A stretch of 64,000 nt of DNA from an uncultured Eubacterium sp. (GCA_900542875.1 UQPH01000001.1:1-64000), one strand, 5' to 3'; shown: positions 25,460 to 33,851, numbered from the stretch's first letter. The notes: generated from the letters alone by a model not told the origin. A program made the numbers and translations.

Positions 25460-25488
25460 TTGACTTTAGCACTTTTATGTGCTAAACT
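25460..25488 (+). promoter_or_regulatory. Promoter with palindromic operator filling the spacer
   Basis: TTGACT, 17-bp spacer, TAAACT. The inverted repeat TTTAGCAC-TTTTAT-GTGCTAAA (25465-25486) occupies the whole spacer, the classical position for a repressor site. A half-site (TTTAGCACTT) also lies at 30434 upstream of the T-box operon. Confidence 0.65.
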
Positions 25489-25518
25489 GAAAACAATCTA
25501 AACAGAAATGTTAATTTC

Positions 25519-25533
25519 AGGAGGACAGGAACT
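25519..25533 (+). promoter_or_regulatory. Ribosome-binding site with 15-nt match to candidate sRNA
   Basis: AGGAGGACAGGAACT directly before the ATG. The minus-strand RNA at 61300-61404 contains its exact complement, so this SD is a possible sRNA target. Confidence 0.6.
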
Positions 25534-26550
25534 ATGAATAAATTAGTTAAAAAGATTGCCGCCGTTGCACTCAGTGTAGTAATGGTCGGCGGTGCGTTTG
25601 CAGGTTGCAGTGCATCAAACGACGGTGCAAAGGCAGACAAGAAATCCTTTAAGGTCGGCATTTGCCAACTTGTTACACATGACGCACTTGACGCCGCAAC
25701 AAAGGGCTTTGAGGATAAGTTAACCGAACTCGGCGAGGCTAACGGCGTAACATTTGAGTTTGATTACCAGAACGCATCGGGCGATTCAACAAACTGCACA
25801 ACTATCGCAAATAAGTTTGTTTCTTCAAATTATGATTTGATTTTGGCTAATGCTACCGCACCGCTTCAGGCATGTGCAACAGCTACCGCCGCATCAAAGA
25901 TTCCGGTTGTAGGTACATCTGTTACCGATTACGGCACGGCTCTTGATATTCAGATGGACCCGACCGGCACAACAGGCATTAATGTTACAGGTACATGCGA
26001 CCTTGCTCCGCTTGACAAGCAGGCACAGCAGATTCTCGACCTTTTCCCGAACACAAAGAAAGTCGGCGCTATCTACTGCTCGGCAGAGGCTAACTCAAAG
26101 TATCAGGTTGACGGCATTAAGTCCGCACTTGCAGAAAAGGGCGTTGACTGCGAATTTTATGCATTCTCCGACTCAAACGATATTTCCGCAGTTGCAAAGA
26201 AGGCTGCTTCCGAATCCGATGTAATTTATATTCCTACGGATAATACGGCAGCATCTAACGGTGCGGTTATTGACTCCGCTTGCACAGAGGCTAATGTTCC
26301 TATTATCGCAGGTGAGGAAGGTATCTTCAATAATACCAAAGCCGTATCAACTCTTTCAATCAGTTACTACTCAATCGGTCAAAAGGCAGGCGAAATGGCT
26401 TACGACATTCTCGTAAACGGCAAGGACCCTGCAACAATGAACATTGCACAGACTGATGAACTCACATACTATTACAATGCAGATCAGGCTGCTAAGTTCT
26501 CTGCAAATATTCCTGACGGCTATCAGGCATATGAGGCAAAGGCTGAGTAA
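25534..26550 (+). CDS. TrpX-like ABC substrate-binding lipoprotein, paralogue 1
   Basis: 338-residue ABC_sub_bind (PF04392-type) lipoprotein. The signal peptide ends GGAFAGC (lipidated Cys near 25). The domain begins SFKVGICQLVTHDALDAATKGF, with IPTDNTAASNG and YSIGQKAGEMAYDILVNGKDP near the end. The family includes T-box-regulated tryptophan and other aromatic amino acid transporters. No T-box lies upstream here, so the ligand is uncertain. A terminator-like hairpin after the stop should lower expression of the membrane genes relative to this one. Confidence 0.85.
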   Translation: MNKLVKKIAAVALSVVMVGGAFAGCSASNDGAKADKKSFKVGICQLVTHDALDAATKGFEDKLTELGEANGVTFEFDYQNASGDSTNCTTIANKFVSSNYDLILANATAPLQACATATAASKIPVVGTSVTDYGTALDIQMDPTGTTGINVTGTCDLAPLDKQAQQILDLFPNTKKVGAIYCSAEANSKYQVDGIKSALAEKGVDCEFYAFSDSNDISAVAKKAASESDVIYIPTDNTAASNGAVIDSACTEANVPIIAGEEGIFNNTKAVSTLSISYYSIGQKAGEMAYDILVNGKDPATMNIAQTDELTYYYNADQAAKFSANIPDGYQAYEAKAE

Positions 26551-26596
26551 TATAACTTTGCTTGACGGACTGTCTGTATAATTTTTGAAATCAATT

Positions 26597-26628
26597 AAGA
26601 GCAATGAGCGAAAACTCGTTGCTCTTTT
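26597..26628 (+). terminator. Partial terminator between binding protein and permease genes
   Basis: AAGAGCAATGAG-CGAAAA-CTCGTTGCTCTTTT: a strong stem with a short T run, inside the operon. Confidence 0.75.
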
Positions 26629-26697
26629 GGTCACTTTTCGGCAGATTGATTTTATCTGACGAAATAAGTGATTTTATATATGAAATGAGGTAAATTT

Positions 26698-27597
26698 ATG
26701 AGCGGATTTATAAACGCATTGCCCGGTGCAATCGGGCAGGGACTTATATGGGGCATAATGGCTATCGGTGTGTATATCACTTTCAGAGTTCTTGATTTTG
26801 CCGATCTTACCGTTGACGGAACGCTGGCAACGGGTGGCGCAACTCTCGTTATGACCATGATGGCAGGCTGTAATGTTTATGTTGCATTGTTACTTGCATT
26901 TTTGGCAGGTTGTCTTGCAGGACTTGTGACCGGCGTGTTGAATACGGTTTTAGGTATTCCTCCCATTCTTGCAGGTATATTGACCCAACTTGCATTGTAT
27001 TCGATTAATCTCAGAATATTGGGCAAGGCAAATCAGCCGCTTTCCGCATACAATTATCACCTTATCGCATCTATGACAAAACTCAGCAGTGCACTGATTG
27101 TCGTTGCGATATTCGTAGTTGCCATTATCGGAATACTCTATTGGTTTTTCGGTACGGAAATCGGACACGCTATCCGTGCCACGGGTACTAATATGAATAT
27201 GGCTCGTGCAAACGGTATTAATATCAATGTGTCAAAGATTATTGCCCTTGTTCTTTCTAACGGACTGGTTGCTCTTTCGGGCGCACTCCTTTCACAGTAT
27301 CAGGGCTATGCCGATATTAATATGGGCAGAGGTGCAATCGTAATCGGTCTTGCCGCAGTAATTATCGGTGAGGTAATTTTCGGCAAAATATTTAAGAATT
27401 TTGCTCTTAAACTTCTTTCCGTTGCAATCGGCGGAATCATTTATTATATCGTAATGCAGTTTGTAATCAGCCTCGGTCTTAATACCGATGACCTTAAACT
27501 TTTGACTGCCGCTGTTGTTGCGATTTTCCTCGGTATTCCGTATCTTCGTGCACGCTATGCCGAAACTCATGTAAAAGCCGTAAAGGAGGTAAAGTGA
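26698..27597 (+). CDS. ABC transporter permease, TrpY-like paralogue 1
   Basis: 299-residue permease of the class paired with ABC_sub_bind proteins (COG4120-type), with about eight hydrophobic helices. FRVLDFADLTVDGTLATGGA and AIRATGTNMNMARANGIN are class signatures. It forms the channel of the 25534-28396 importer; the ATPase starts one base after its stop. Confidence 0.88.
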   Translation: MSGFINALPGAIGQGLIWGIMAIGVYITFRVLDFADLTVDGTLATGGATLVMTMMAGCNVYVALLLAFLAGCLAGLVTGVLNTVLGIPPILAGILTQLALYSINLRILGKANQPLSAYNYHLIASMTKLSSALIVVAIFVVAIIGILYWFFGTEIGHAIRATGTNMNMARANGININVSKIIALVLSNGLVALSGALLSQYQGYADINMGRGAIVIGLAAVIIGEVIFGKIFKNFALKLLSVAIGGIIYYIVMQFVISLGLNTDDLKLLTAAVVAIFLGIPYLRARYAETHVKAVKEVK

Positions 27598-27598
27598 T

Positions 27599-28396
27599 AT
27601 GTTGCAAATTAAGAATGTTCATAAAACCTTTAACCCCGGCACAATTAACGAAAAGAAAGCGCTTAACGGTATCGACCTTGAACTTAACGAGGGCGATTTC
27701 GTTACCGTTATCGGAGGTAACGGAGCAGGTAAATCCACTATGCTTAATATGATTGCGGGCGTTTATCCCGTTGATTGCGGAAGCATCGTAATTGACGGCA
27801 TTGATGTTACCAAACTTCCCGAGCATAAAAGAGCAAAGTATATCGGCAGAGTTTTCCAGGACCCGATGAACGGCACTGCCGCAAATATGCAGATTATCGA
27901 AAATCTTGCGCTTGCCTCACGCAGAGGCGCACACAGGGGACTCGGCCCCGGCGTAAAGCACAAGGAAAAAGAGCATTATCAGGAACTTTTGAAATCTCTT
28001 GATTTGGGACTTGAGGACAGACTTACCTCTAAGGTCGGACTTCTTTCGGGCGGCCAGAGACAGGCGATAACCTTGCTTATGGCAACTATGTGCAAGCCGA
28101 AACTATTGCTTCTTGACGAGCACACTGCCGCACTCGACCCAAAGACGGCGAAAAAAGTACTTGACCTTACAGAAAAAATTGTTGCTGAAAATAACCTTAC
28201 AACGATTATGATTACTCATAATATGAAAGACGCTATTGCAATCGGCAACAGACTTATTATGATGAACGACGGAAAGATTATTTATGATGTGGAGGGCGAC
28301 GAAAAGAAAGCGCTCACAACCGCAGACCTGCTCGCTAAGTTCAAACTCACCTCCGGTGAGGAACTCGACGACGATAAGATTCTTTTGTCGGAATAA
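27599..28396 (+). CDS. ABC transporter ATP-binding protein, TrpZ-like paralogue 1
   Basis: 265-residue ABC ATPase (COG1101-type). Walker A GGNGAGKST near 40, signature LSGGQRQAITLLMA, Walker B LLLLDEHTAALD and switch His in IMITHN. RBS is inside the permease gene (AAGGAGG). Closest relative in the window is 33066-33851. Confidence 0.92.
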   Translation: MLQIKNVHKTFNPGTINEKKALNGIDLELNEGDFVTVIGGNGAGKSTMLNMIAGVYPVDCGSIVIDGIDVTKLPEHKRAKYIGRVFQDPMNGTAANMQIIENLALASRRGAHRGLGPGVKHKEKEHYQELLKSLDLGLEDRLTSKVGLLSGGQRQAITLLMATMCKPKLLLLDEHTAALDPKTAKKVLDLTEKIVAENNLTTIMITHNMKDAIAIGNRLIMMNDGKIIYDVEGDEKKALTTADLLAKFKLTSGEELDDDKILLSE

Positions 28397-28402
28397 AAAA
28401 CA

Positions 28403-28433
28403 AAGCATCGTTCGAAGTCGGACGATGCTTTTC
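28403..28433 (+). terminator. Terminator of transporter operon 1
   Basis: AAGCATCGT/ACGATGCTT hairpin then TTC. It ends one base before the -35 box of the toxin B promoter. Confidence 0.8.
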
Positions 28434-28462
28434 TTGACACTAATGTACTATTAATGTATAAT
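28434..28462 (+). promoter_or_regulatory. Promoter of toxin B mRNA
   Basis: TTGACA, 17-bp spacer, TATAAT. The RNA begins GATAAGGAAAACTACCATA as in locus A. Confidence 0.9.
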
Positions 28463-28488
28463 TGTTTCGGATAAGGAAAACTACCATA

Positions 28489-28763
28489 GCCAAACAATTC
28501 CCGATTAGAAATAGGTTTATACACTCAAATTTCCGTTTATACTGCGTTAATTTTTAATTGAATACGAAAGTATGCAATTAAAAATATGCCTTGTCTAAAT
28601 AAAAATTTGAGCGTATAAACTGCCAAGCATCCAGAAAAGACGAGTTTATGTGATTAGCGATATTTCTTTGCCGTCGGCATACTTGCGTATGTCAAGGCAA
28701 AAAATATTGCTAGGTGCGTGAACTCGTCTTCTCCGGACTGTTTTTAATCGGAAACTGTTTGGC
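28489..28763. mobile_element. 275-bp MITE-like element inserted in the toxin B leader
   Basis: Imperfect 26-bp terminal inverted repeats (GCCAAACA...; 28489-28514 against 28738-28763, four mismatches). No ORF. The interior forms two long hairpins: 28516-28532 with 28603-28619 (16 of 17 paired) and 28631-28650 with 28718-28737. It sits in the loop of the CTACC...GGTAG hairpin that is intact in locus A, which shows it is an insertion. No transposase and no clear target duplication seen; flanks read CTACCATA and ATGGTAG. Part of its folded form is kept as RNA within the toxin leader. Confidence 0.75.
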
Positions 28764-28805
28764 ATGGTAGGCGGTTAATTATACCCTCAGTTGGGGGTGT
28801 TGCCC

Positions 28806-28880
28806 ATGGAGCAATTTGCATATATAATACTCGTATTAGTATTTGCAACCGGTTACATATTGGCTCTTAAAAAGAAATAA
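28806..28880 (+). CDS. Candidate type I toxin B, 24-aa hydrophobic peptide
   Basis: 24 codons beginning MEQFAYIILV and ending ATGYILALKKK, 16 of 24 identical to toxin A. The SD GGGGGTG is hidden in a CCCTC-AGT-TGGGGG hairpin, differing in sequence from locus A but keeping the fold. Leader GGCGGTTA (28769-28776) can pair with TAACCGCC at the stop codon. The antisense RNA B overlaps the last codons and the 3' UTR. Whether it is still expressed through the inserted element is unknown. Confidence 0.8.
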   Translation: MEQFAYIILVLVFATGYILALKKK

Positions 28881-28965
28881 CCGCCGCACCCCACTACAAG
28901 TTCGGCGATTATTTCAAAAAACTTTTTTATAGGGGGCTGACCGTCTATCGGCAAGCTCCTTATCT
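28867..28965 (-). ncRNA. Candidate type I antitoxin RNA B
   Basis: About 100-nt minus-strand RNA. The 5' part GGAGCTTGCCGATAGACGGT is identical to antitoxin A; the 3' terminator GAAATAATCGCC...GGCGGTTATTTCTTTTT lies over the toxin C-terminal codons. It is antisense to the toxin B mRNA 3' region. Confidence 0.8.
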
Positions 28966-28971
28966 GTTTAT

Positions 28972-29000
28972 ATTATATATCACCTTTTTGTTTTTGTCAA
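28972..29000 (-). promoter_or_regulatory. Promoter of antitoxin RNA B
   Basis: Minus strand TTGACA (29000-28995), 17-bp spacer, TATAAT (28977-28972). Confidence 0.9.
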
Positions 29001-29020
29001 GGTGAAGGAAAGGACACACT

Positions 29021-29194
29021 ATGCTTCCAAACGACCCGATTATTTTGCTCAGCGTGGTTAATACAAAACTGCGTGACTGCTATTCCTCTTTAGACGCTCT
29101 TTGCGATGATTTGGGCGAAAGCAGAGAGGAAATTGAATCAAAACTTAAAGCTGTCGGCTTTGAATATGACGAGGCGAGCAATTCTTTTAAGTAA
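29021..29194 (+). CDS. DUF4250 domain protein, 57 aa
   Basis: 57 residues beginning MLPNDPIILLSVVNTKLRD and containing SLDALCDDLGESREEIESKL, the pattern of the DUF4250 family of small Clostridia proteins with a likely helix-turn-helix-like fold. Function unknown. AAGGAAAGGA precedes the ATG. Its start is 20 bp beyond the antitoxin B promoter on the other strand; rpsF has a separate promoter 7 bp after its stop. Confidence 0.82.
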   Translation: MLPNDPIILLSVVNTKLRDCYSSLDALCDDLGESREEIESKLKAVGFEYDEASNSFK

Positions 29195-29200
29195 AAATGC

Positions 29201-29229
29201 TTGACAGATTGTCGCATCGCTGTTATAAT
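29201..29229 (+). promoter_or_regulatory. Promoter of rpsF-ssb-rpsR
   Basis: TTGACA, 17-bp spacer, TATAAT. The leader has two hairpins (29235-29257 CTTGTAA/TTACAAG and 29263-29285 around CTTGCGCAAG); autogenous S6:S18 control is known for this operon but the CCG-bulge motif was not confirmed. Confidence 0.88.
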
Positions 29230-29316
29230 AACAAGGCTTGTAAAATGTCTTATTACAAGTGAAATATCCTTGCGCAAGGAGATATTGCGCCAAAGTCCAA
29301 AAGGAGGTGCTGAAGA

Positions 29317-29607
29317 ATGGCATTAAAAGACTATGAAATCGTAATGGTTTACTCTCTTTCTAAGGGTGAGGAGGCTGTTGCTTCTCTTCAGAAGAAGTTT
29401 ACAGACCTTATTGCTAAGAATGGCACTCTCGGCGAAGTAGAGGAATGGGGCAAGAAAAAGCTTGCTTATCCGATTAACTACGAAACCGAAGGCTTCTATA
29501 CTCTTATCAATTTCTCATCTGAGGAATCATTCCCTGCTGAGCTTGACCGTGTAATTAATATTACAGACGGCGTGCTTCGTTCTCTCATCGTCGCAAAAGG
29601 CGAATAA
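29317..29607 (+). CDS. rpsF: 30S ribosomal protein S6
   Basis: 96 residues: YEIVMVYSLSKGEE, the loop WGKKKLAYPINYETEGFY and a C-terminal VLRSLIVAKGE are S6 hallmarks. First gene of the standard rpsF-ssb-rpsR operon; RBS AAAGGAGGTG. Confidence 0.97.
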   Translation: MALKDYEIVMVYSLSKGEEAVASLQKKFTDLIAKNGTLGEVEEWGKKKLAYPINYETEGFYTLINFSSEESFPAELDRVINITDGVLRSLIVAKGE

Positions 29608-29623
29608 TTAAGGAGGCAGCGCT

Positions 29624-30061
29624 ATGATTAATATGGTTGCACTCATGGGCAGACTTACCTATGAGCCCGAGCTTCGTAAAACACCGAGTGATGTGTCGGT
29701 ACTTCGCTTCCAAGTTGCATGCGATAGGTCATATCAGCGTGCAGGCGCAGAGCGTCAGGCAGACTTCATTGACTGTGTTGCATGGAGACAGACAGCGGAA
29801 TTTATTTCACGCTATTTCCATAAGGGAAGTATGATTGCGGTAGAAGGAACTATTCAGACCAGCAATTATACAGACAAGAACGGTAATAACAGAAAGCAGA
29901 CAGAGGTACTTGCAAATAATGTATCTTTTTGCGGTTCAAAGAGCGAAAGCGGCAACGTTGCATCGACAGGCGGATATAACGAACCTGCTCCCAGCTATGC
30001 CAGCGCAGATAACAGCGACTTTGAGGAAATCGTTGATGATGACGACGATTTACCGTTCTAA
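29624..30061 (+). CDS. ssb: Single-stranded DNA-binding protein
   Basis: 145 residues. OB fold with MVALMGRLTYEPELRKT and FIDCVAWRQTAEFISRYFHKG; acidic C-terminal tip DDDDLPF that binds replication and repair partners. Operon with S6 and S18. Confidence 0.97.
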   Translation: MINMVALMGRLTYEPELRKTPSDVSVLRFQVACDRSYQRAGAERQADFIDCVAWRQTAEFISRYFHKGSMIAVEGTIQTSNYTDKNGNNRKQTEVLANNVSFCGSKSESGNVASTGGYNEPAPSYASADNSDFEEIVDDDDDLPF

Positions 30062-30086
30062 CTAATTATTTAAGGAGGAAACCAAA

Positions 30087-30323
30087 ATGGCATATAATGC
30101 AAAGGGCCCGAGAAAGAGCCGCAGAAAAGTTTGTCAGTTTTGTGTAGATAAGGCTGAAAGCATTGATTATAAGGACACTACAAAGCTCAAGAAGTTCATT
30201 TCTGAGCGTTCAAAGATCCTTCCTCGCCGTGTAACAGGCACATGTGCTAAGCACCAGAGAATGCTTACAACAGCTATCAAGAGAGCAAGACACCTTGCAC
30301 TCTTACCTTACACATCGGATTGA
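30087..30323 (+). CDS. rpsR: 30S ribosomal protein S18
   Basis: 78 residues, with [34 protein letters not shown] and [15 protein letters not shown]. The N-terminal Cys pair is of the zinc-binding (C+) form. RBS AAGGAGG. Confidence 0.97.
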   Translation: MAYNAKGPRKSRRKVCQFCVDKAESIDYKDTTKLKKFISERSKILPRRVTGTCAKHQRMLTTAIKRARHLALLPYTSD

Positions 30324-30331
30324 TTGTAAAC

Positions 30332-30359
30332 AAAAGCCACTCACACGAGTGGCTTTTTT
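30332..30359 (+). terminator. Terminator after rpsR
   Basis: AAAAGCCACTC-ACAC-GAGTGGCTTTTTT. Confidence 0.93.
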
Positions 30360-30484
30360 CTTTGCACTTTATCGCCGGATTTATTAAGGGAGCAAGTGTA
30401 TTTCAAGCCTCCCTTATCAGGAGAGACGAACACTTTAGCACTTAAAAGCGATAAAAAATTTTTGAAGAAATATTGAAAAAACTA

Positions 30485-30513
30485 TTGACAAAGTAAAAAT
30501 GTAATGATATGAT
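30485..30513 (+). promoter_or_regulatory. Promoter of the T-box trpXYZ operon
   Basis: TTGACA, 17-bp spacer, TATGAT. Between the rpsR terminator and this promoter only a TTTAGCACTT half-site and a degenerate repeat were seen. Confidence 0.85.
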
Positions 30514-30521
30514 GAACTCAA

Positions 30522-30796
30522 GTTAAAACCGATGAGAAAGAGTAAGTAAGTTTTTTACCGCTTTTCAGAGAGTCGCCGACGGTGAGAATGCGACAGGTAA
30601 GGGAAAAACCGAATGGGCTTTTGAGGGCGAACCGAAGTTACAGTAGGTGAGACGGAGACGACGCTTCGTTAAAAAGAGTCTGCGCATGACAGTGCGTGCA
30701 GAGTGGATGCAGATATTGCATCAAGCAGGGTGGCACCGCAGGAGATTGAATTATCGCTCTTGTCCCGGCAGAAATGTCAGGACAGGGGTTTTTTAT
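30522..30796 (+). promoter_or_regulatory. T-box leader, specifier UGG (tryptophan)
   Basis: Stem I runs from GATGAGAAAGAGTAAG through the AGAGAG/GGTGAGAATGCGACAGG distal part to GAATGGGCTTTTGAG, placing the specifier codon TGG at 30614-30616. The T-box sequence AGGGTGGCACCGC (30727-30739) and the terminator TGTCCCGGCA...TGTCAGGACAGGGGTTTTTT follow. Uncharged tRNA-Trp should favour antitermination and transporter expression. Confidence 0.95.
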
Positions 30797-30926
30797 TTTA
30801 CCGAATTACCAAAAGGAGATTTGCGGCAATGATATTTAATTCAAAACGATGGCGTAGTTGATTGAAAATAAAACTTTATTAAGCAAAAACATCAATCACT
30901 ATTTAATTTTGAAAGGACAATTTATC

Positions 30927-31970
30927 ATGAAAAACATTAAAAAAATTATTGCAGTTATTTCGGCAATAGCAATCATATTTTCTTTTGCAGCTTGTGCAAA
31001 GAATGTAAAGAACAGTGACACATCGGCAGACGTAAAGACATATAAAATCGGCATTTGCAACTATGTTGATGATGCTTCGCTTAATCAAATTGTAGAGAAC
31101 ATTCAGTCTCAACTTGATAAGGCCGCTACTGAAAACAATGTTAAATTCGATGTAACCGTTCAGAACTGTAATGCAGACGCAAGCGTTATGAACCAGATTA
31201 TTTCAAATTATATTTCAACTCCCGTTGACCTTATGGTCGGCGTAGCAACACCGGTTGCAGTAGCTATGCAGGCAGCAACAGAGGATAGTAAAATTCCGGT
31301 TGTATTTGCGGCGGTTTCCGACCCGGTAGGCGCAGGCCTTGTAGCAGACAAGGATGCTCCCGGTGCAAATGTAACAGGCACTTCGGATTACCTTAACACA
31401 GATGCAATTATGGATTTAATCCTTGCAAATAAGGCTGACACAAAAAATGTCGCTCTCCTTCATGATATGGGTCAGGACTCCTCAAAGACTCCTATTGAAA
31501 ATGCAAAGAAGTATCTCGACGCTAAAGGCATTTCTTATAAGGAATATACAGGCACAAACGTAACAGAGGTTCAGCAGGCAGTTGCAACTATTATTAAGGA
31601 CGGAGCAGACGCTGTATTCACTCCGACCGATAACACAATTATGACAGCAGAACTTTCGATTTACGAAGACCTTGCAAAGGCAGGAATCCCTCACTACACA
31701 GGTGCCGATTCATTCGCACTCAACGGTGCGTTCCTCGGTTACGGCGTTGATTATGCGGCACTCGGTCAGCAGACAGCAGATATGATTGCGGATATTCTCG
31801 TAAACGGCAAGGATGTTGCCACATATCCGGTTAAGTTCTTTGATAACGGTACAGCAACCATCAATACCGAAACCTGTACAGAACTCGGTCTCGATTTCAA
31901 TGAAGTTGAGAGCAAATCAAAGTCTTATTGCACAGAAATTAAGACAATCACAACAGCAGAAAGTTTCTAA
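30927..31970 (+). CDS. trpX: Tryptophan ABC transporter substrate-binding lipoprotein TrpX
   Basis: 347-residue ABC_sub_bind lipoprotein; signal peptide ends FSFAAC (Cys near 23). KIGICNYVDDASLNQIVENI opens the domain; FTPTDNTIMTAE and GQQTADMIADILVNGKD resemble paralogue 1. The Trp T-box gives the substrate by regulation. Start ATG 30927 with GAAAGGACA; the longer frame would run into the leader. A hairpin after its stop probably attenuates the membrane genes. Confidence 0.9.
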   Translation: MKNIKKIIAVISAIAIIFSFAACAKNVKNSDTSADVKTYKIGICNYVDDASLNQIVENIQSQLDKAATENNVKFDVTVQNCNADASVMNQIISNYISTPVDLMVGVATPVAVAMQAATEDSKIPVVFAAVSDPVGAGLVADKDAPGANVTGTSDYLNTDAIMDLILANKADTKNVALLHDMGQDSSKTPIENAKKYLDAKGISYKEYTGTNVTEVQQAVATIIKDGADAVFTPTDNTIMTAELSIYEDLAKAGIPHYTGADSFALNGAFLGYGVDYAALGQQTADMIADILVNGKDVATYPVKFFDNGTATINTETCTELGLDFNEVESKSKSYCTEIKTITTAESF

Positions 31971-31990
31971 AATACTTCATATATGATTAA

Positions 31991-32033
31991 GTTGTCGCCT
32001 TTTTGTTAAGGCGGCAACGCTTTTTAGTCTTTT
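31991..32033 (+). terminator. Partial terminator between trpX and trpY
   Basis: GTTGTCGCC/GGCGGCAAC stem followed by GCTTTTTAGTCTTTTT. Confidence 0.75.
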
Positions 32034-32040
32034 TATATTG

Positions 32041-32118
32041 TTGCAGGGGCGAATTGAGTTCGCCCGAAACTTACGAGCCGACAGGCGAGATTTTCATCGC
32101 TCTCCTTGAAAAGGGAGC
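32041..32118. repeat. Dispersed palindromic repeat (two blocks)
   Basis: GGGGCGAATTGAGTTCGCCC (32046-32065) and, after a spacer, GCTCTCCTTGAAAAGGGAGC (32099-32118). The same two blocks recur in degenerate form at 61145-61225; single blocks are at 24275, 50171 and 53612. Confidence 0.75.
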
Positions 32119-32139
32119 GTTAGAGTAAGGAGAATATTT

Positions 32140-33066
32140 ATGGCAATTTTTGATTTGGGACAATTACAGACGGTGCTCGAACTGGGACTCATTACCTCGC
32201 TCACCGTTCTTGCGCTGTTCCTCAGTTACACAATGCTTAATGTCTGCGACCTTTCCACCGATGGCTGTTTTACATTCGGTGCGGCCGTTGGCGCAATCGT
32301 CGCATTAAACGGTCACCCGATTCTTTCCATTCCTGCGGCTATGCTCGCCGGAATTGTTTCGGGTTTTGTTGTTGCGATACTTCAAACCGTTCTCGGCATA
32401 GACAGTCTTCTTGCCGGAATCGTTGTAAATACCGGACTTTATTCGATTAATATAGCGGTTATGAAAAAATCGTCGCTCCTTAATCTTAACAATTCCGACA
32501 CCGTCTTCTCGCTTCTAAAGGCAAAACTCGACGGCACCGCTCTTGAGGGCAAACAGACCCTTATTATCGCATTTGTTGCGGTCGTTTTGGTGGGATTGTT
32601 CCTTACTTTCCTGCTTAAAACGAAACTGGGGCTTTCTATTCGTGCAACGGGAAATAACCCCGATATGGTTAAATCTTCTTCGATTAATCCCGTTATCACC
32701 ACGATTATCGGACTTTGCATAGCAAACTCGTTTACCGCTCTTTCGGGTTGTTTGCTCGCTCAGTCTCAAAAACAGTCGGAAATCAATATCGGCACCGGTA
32801 TGGTAACGGTTGCACTTGCCTCGCTTTTAATCGGCGGTGTTTTTGTTAAAAGAGGAAAAATTCCGCTCAGAATTATCGGTGCGGTACTCGGCGCAATTAT
32901 TTTCCGCCTTGTGTACCAAATCGCAATCGGACTTCATATGCCGCCGTTTATGCTTAAACTCGTGTCCTCTGTAATAGTAATTATTGCTATTGCAGGACCG
33001 TATCTAAAGGCAAAGATGCCCGAATATATCCGTAAAGCAAAAATTAAAAGCGGAGGTAAAAAGTAA
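32140..33066 (+). CDS. trpY: Tryptophan ABC transporter permease TrpY
   Basis: 308-residue permease, paralogous to 26698-27597: MLNVCDLSTDGCFTFGAAVG and SIRATGNNPDMVKSSSIN correspond to the same class motifs. About eight membrane helices. Its stop TAA shares one base with the trpZ ATG. Confidence 0.9.
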   Translation: MAIFDLGQLQTVLELGLITSLTVLALFLSYTMLNVCDLSTDGCFTFGAAVGAIVALNGHPILSIPAAMLAGIVSGFVVAILQTVLGIDSLLAGIVVNTGLYSINIAVMKKSSLLNLNNSDTVFSLLKAKLDGTALEGKQTLIIAFVAVVLVGLFLTFLLKTKLGLSIRATGNNPDMVKSSSINPVITTIIGLCIANSFTALSGCLLAQSQKQSEINIGTGMVTVALASLLIGGVFVKRGKIPLRIIGAVLGAIIFRLVYQIAIGLHMPPFMLKLVSSVIVIIAIAGPYLKAKMPEYIRKAKIKSGGKK

Positions 33067-33851
33067 TGCTCAAATTGTCTAATATTAAATTGGTGTTCTC
33101 AAAAGGTACTCCCGATGAGAAAATTGCTCTTAATAACCTCTCGCTGAATGTAAACGATAAGGATTTTATCACTGTTATCGGAGCAAACGGCGCAGGTAAA
33201 TCCACTATGTTTAACGCTATCGCAGGAACATATTTGACCGATGAGGGCACAATCACTCTCGACGGCAAGGACATAACTTCCATGCCTGAGCATAAGAGAG
33301 CAAGGCTCATCGGCAGACTTTTTCAGGACCCGATGAAGGGCAGCGCTCCCGGTATGACCATAGAAGAAAATCTTGCGCTTGCGGCAGGCAGAGGCGGCTG
33401 GTTAAGCGTTTTGTCAAAAAAGGACAAAAAACTGTTCAGAGAAAAACTGTCACTTCTCGATATGGGACTCGAGGACAGAATGAATCAGCAGGTCGGTCTG
33501 CTTTCGGGCGGTCAGCGTCAGGCGCTTACCCTTATGATGGCAACTGTTAATCCGCCGAAGATTTTGCTCCTTGACGAGCACACTGCGGCACTTGACCCCG
33601 GTACTGCCGAAAAGGTGCTTAATCTCACCACAAAAATTGTTGACGAAAATAAGATTACCTGCCTTATGATTACTCATAATATGCAGTCGGCGCTTGAACT
33701 CGGCAACCGAACCATTATGATGGACAGCGGCAGAGTTATTTTCGATGCGGCAAATGAGGAGAGAGACGGACTTACCGTAAACGATTTGCTTGAAAAGTTC
33801 AAATCGTCGGTAGGACAAAATCTTGATAACGACAGAATGCTCCTCAGCTAA
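33066..33851 (+). CDS. trpZ: Tryptophan ABC transporter ATP-binding protein TrpZ
   Basis: 261-residue ABC ATPase with Walker A GANGAGKST, signature LSGGQRQALTLMMA, Walker B LLLDEHTAALD and ITHN. RBS GCGGAGG is inside trpY. Ends the T-box operon. Confidence 0.93.
   Translation: MLKLSNIKLVFSKGTPDEKIALNNLSLNVNDKDFITVIGANGAGKSTMFNAIAGTYLTDEGTITLDGKDITSMPEHKRARLIGRLFQDPMKGSAPGMTIEENLALAAGRGGWLSVLSKKDKKLFREKLSLLDMGLEDRMNQQVGLLSGGQRQALTLMMATVNPPKILLLDEHTAALDPGTAEKVLNLTTKIVDENKITCLMITHNMQSALELGNRTIMMDSGRVIFDAANEERDGLTVNDLLEKFKSSVGQNLDNDRMLLS

Noticed and set aside
30647..30832. 61-aa open frame upstream of trpX
   Set aside because: It lies wholly within the T-box leader and has no RBS.
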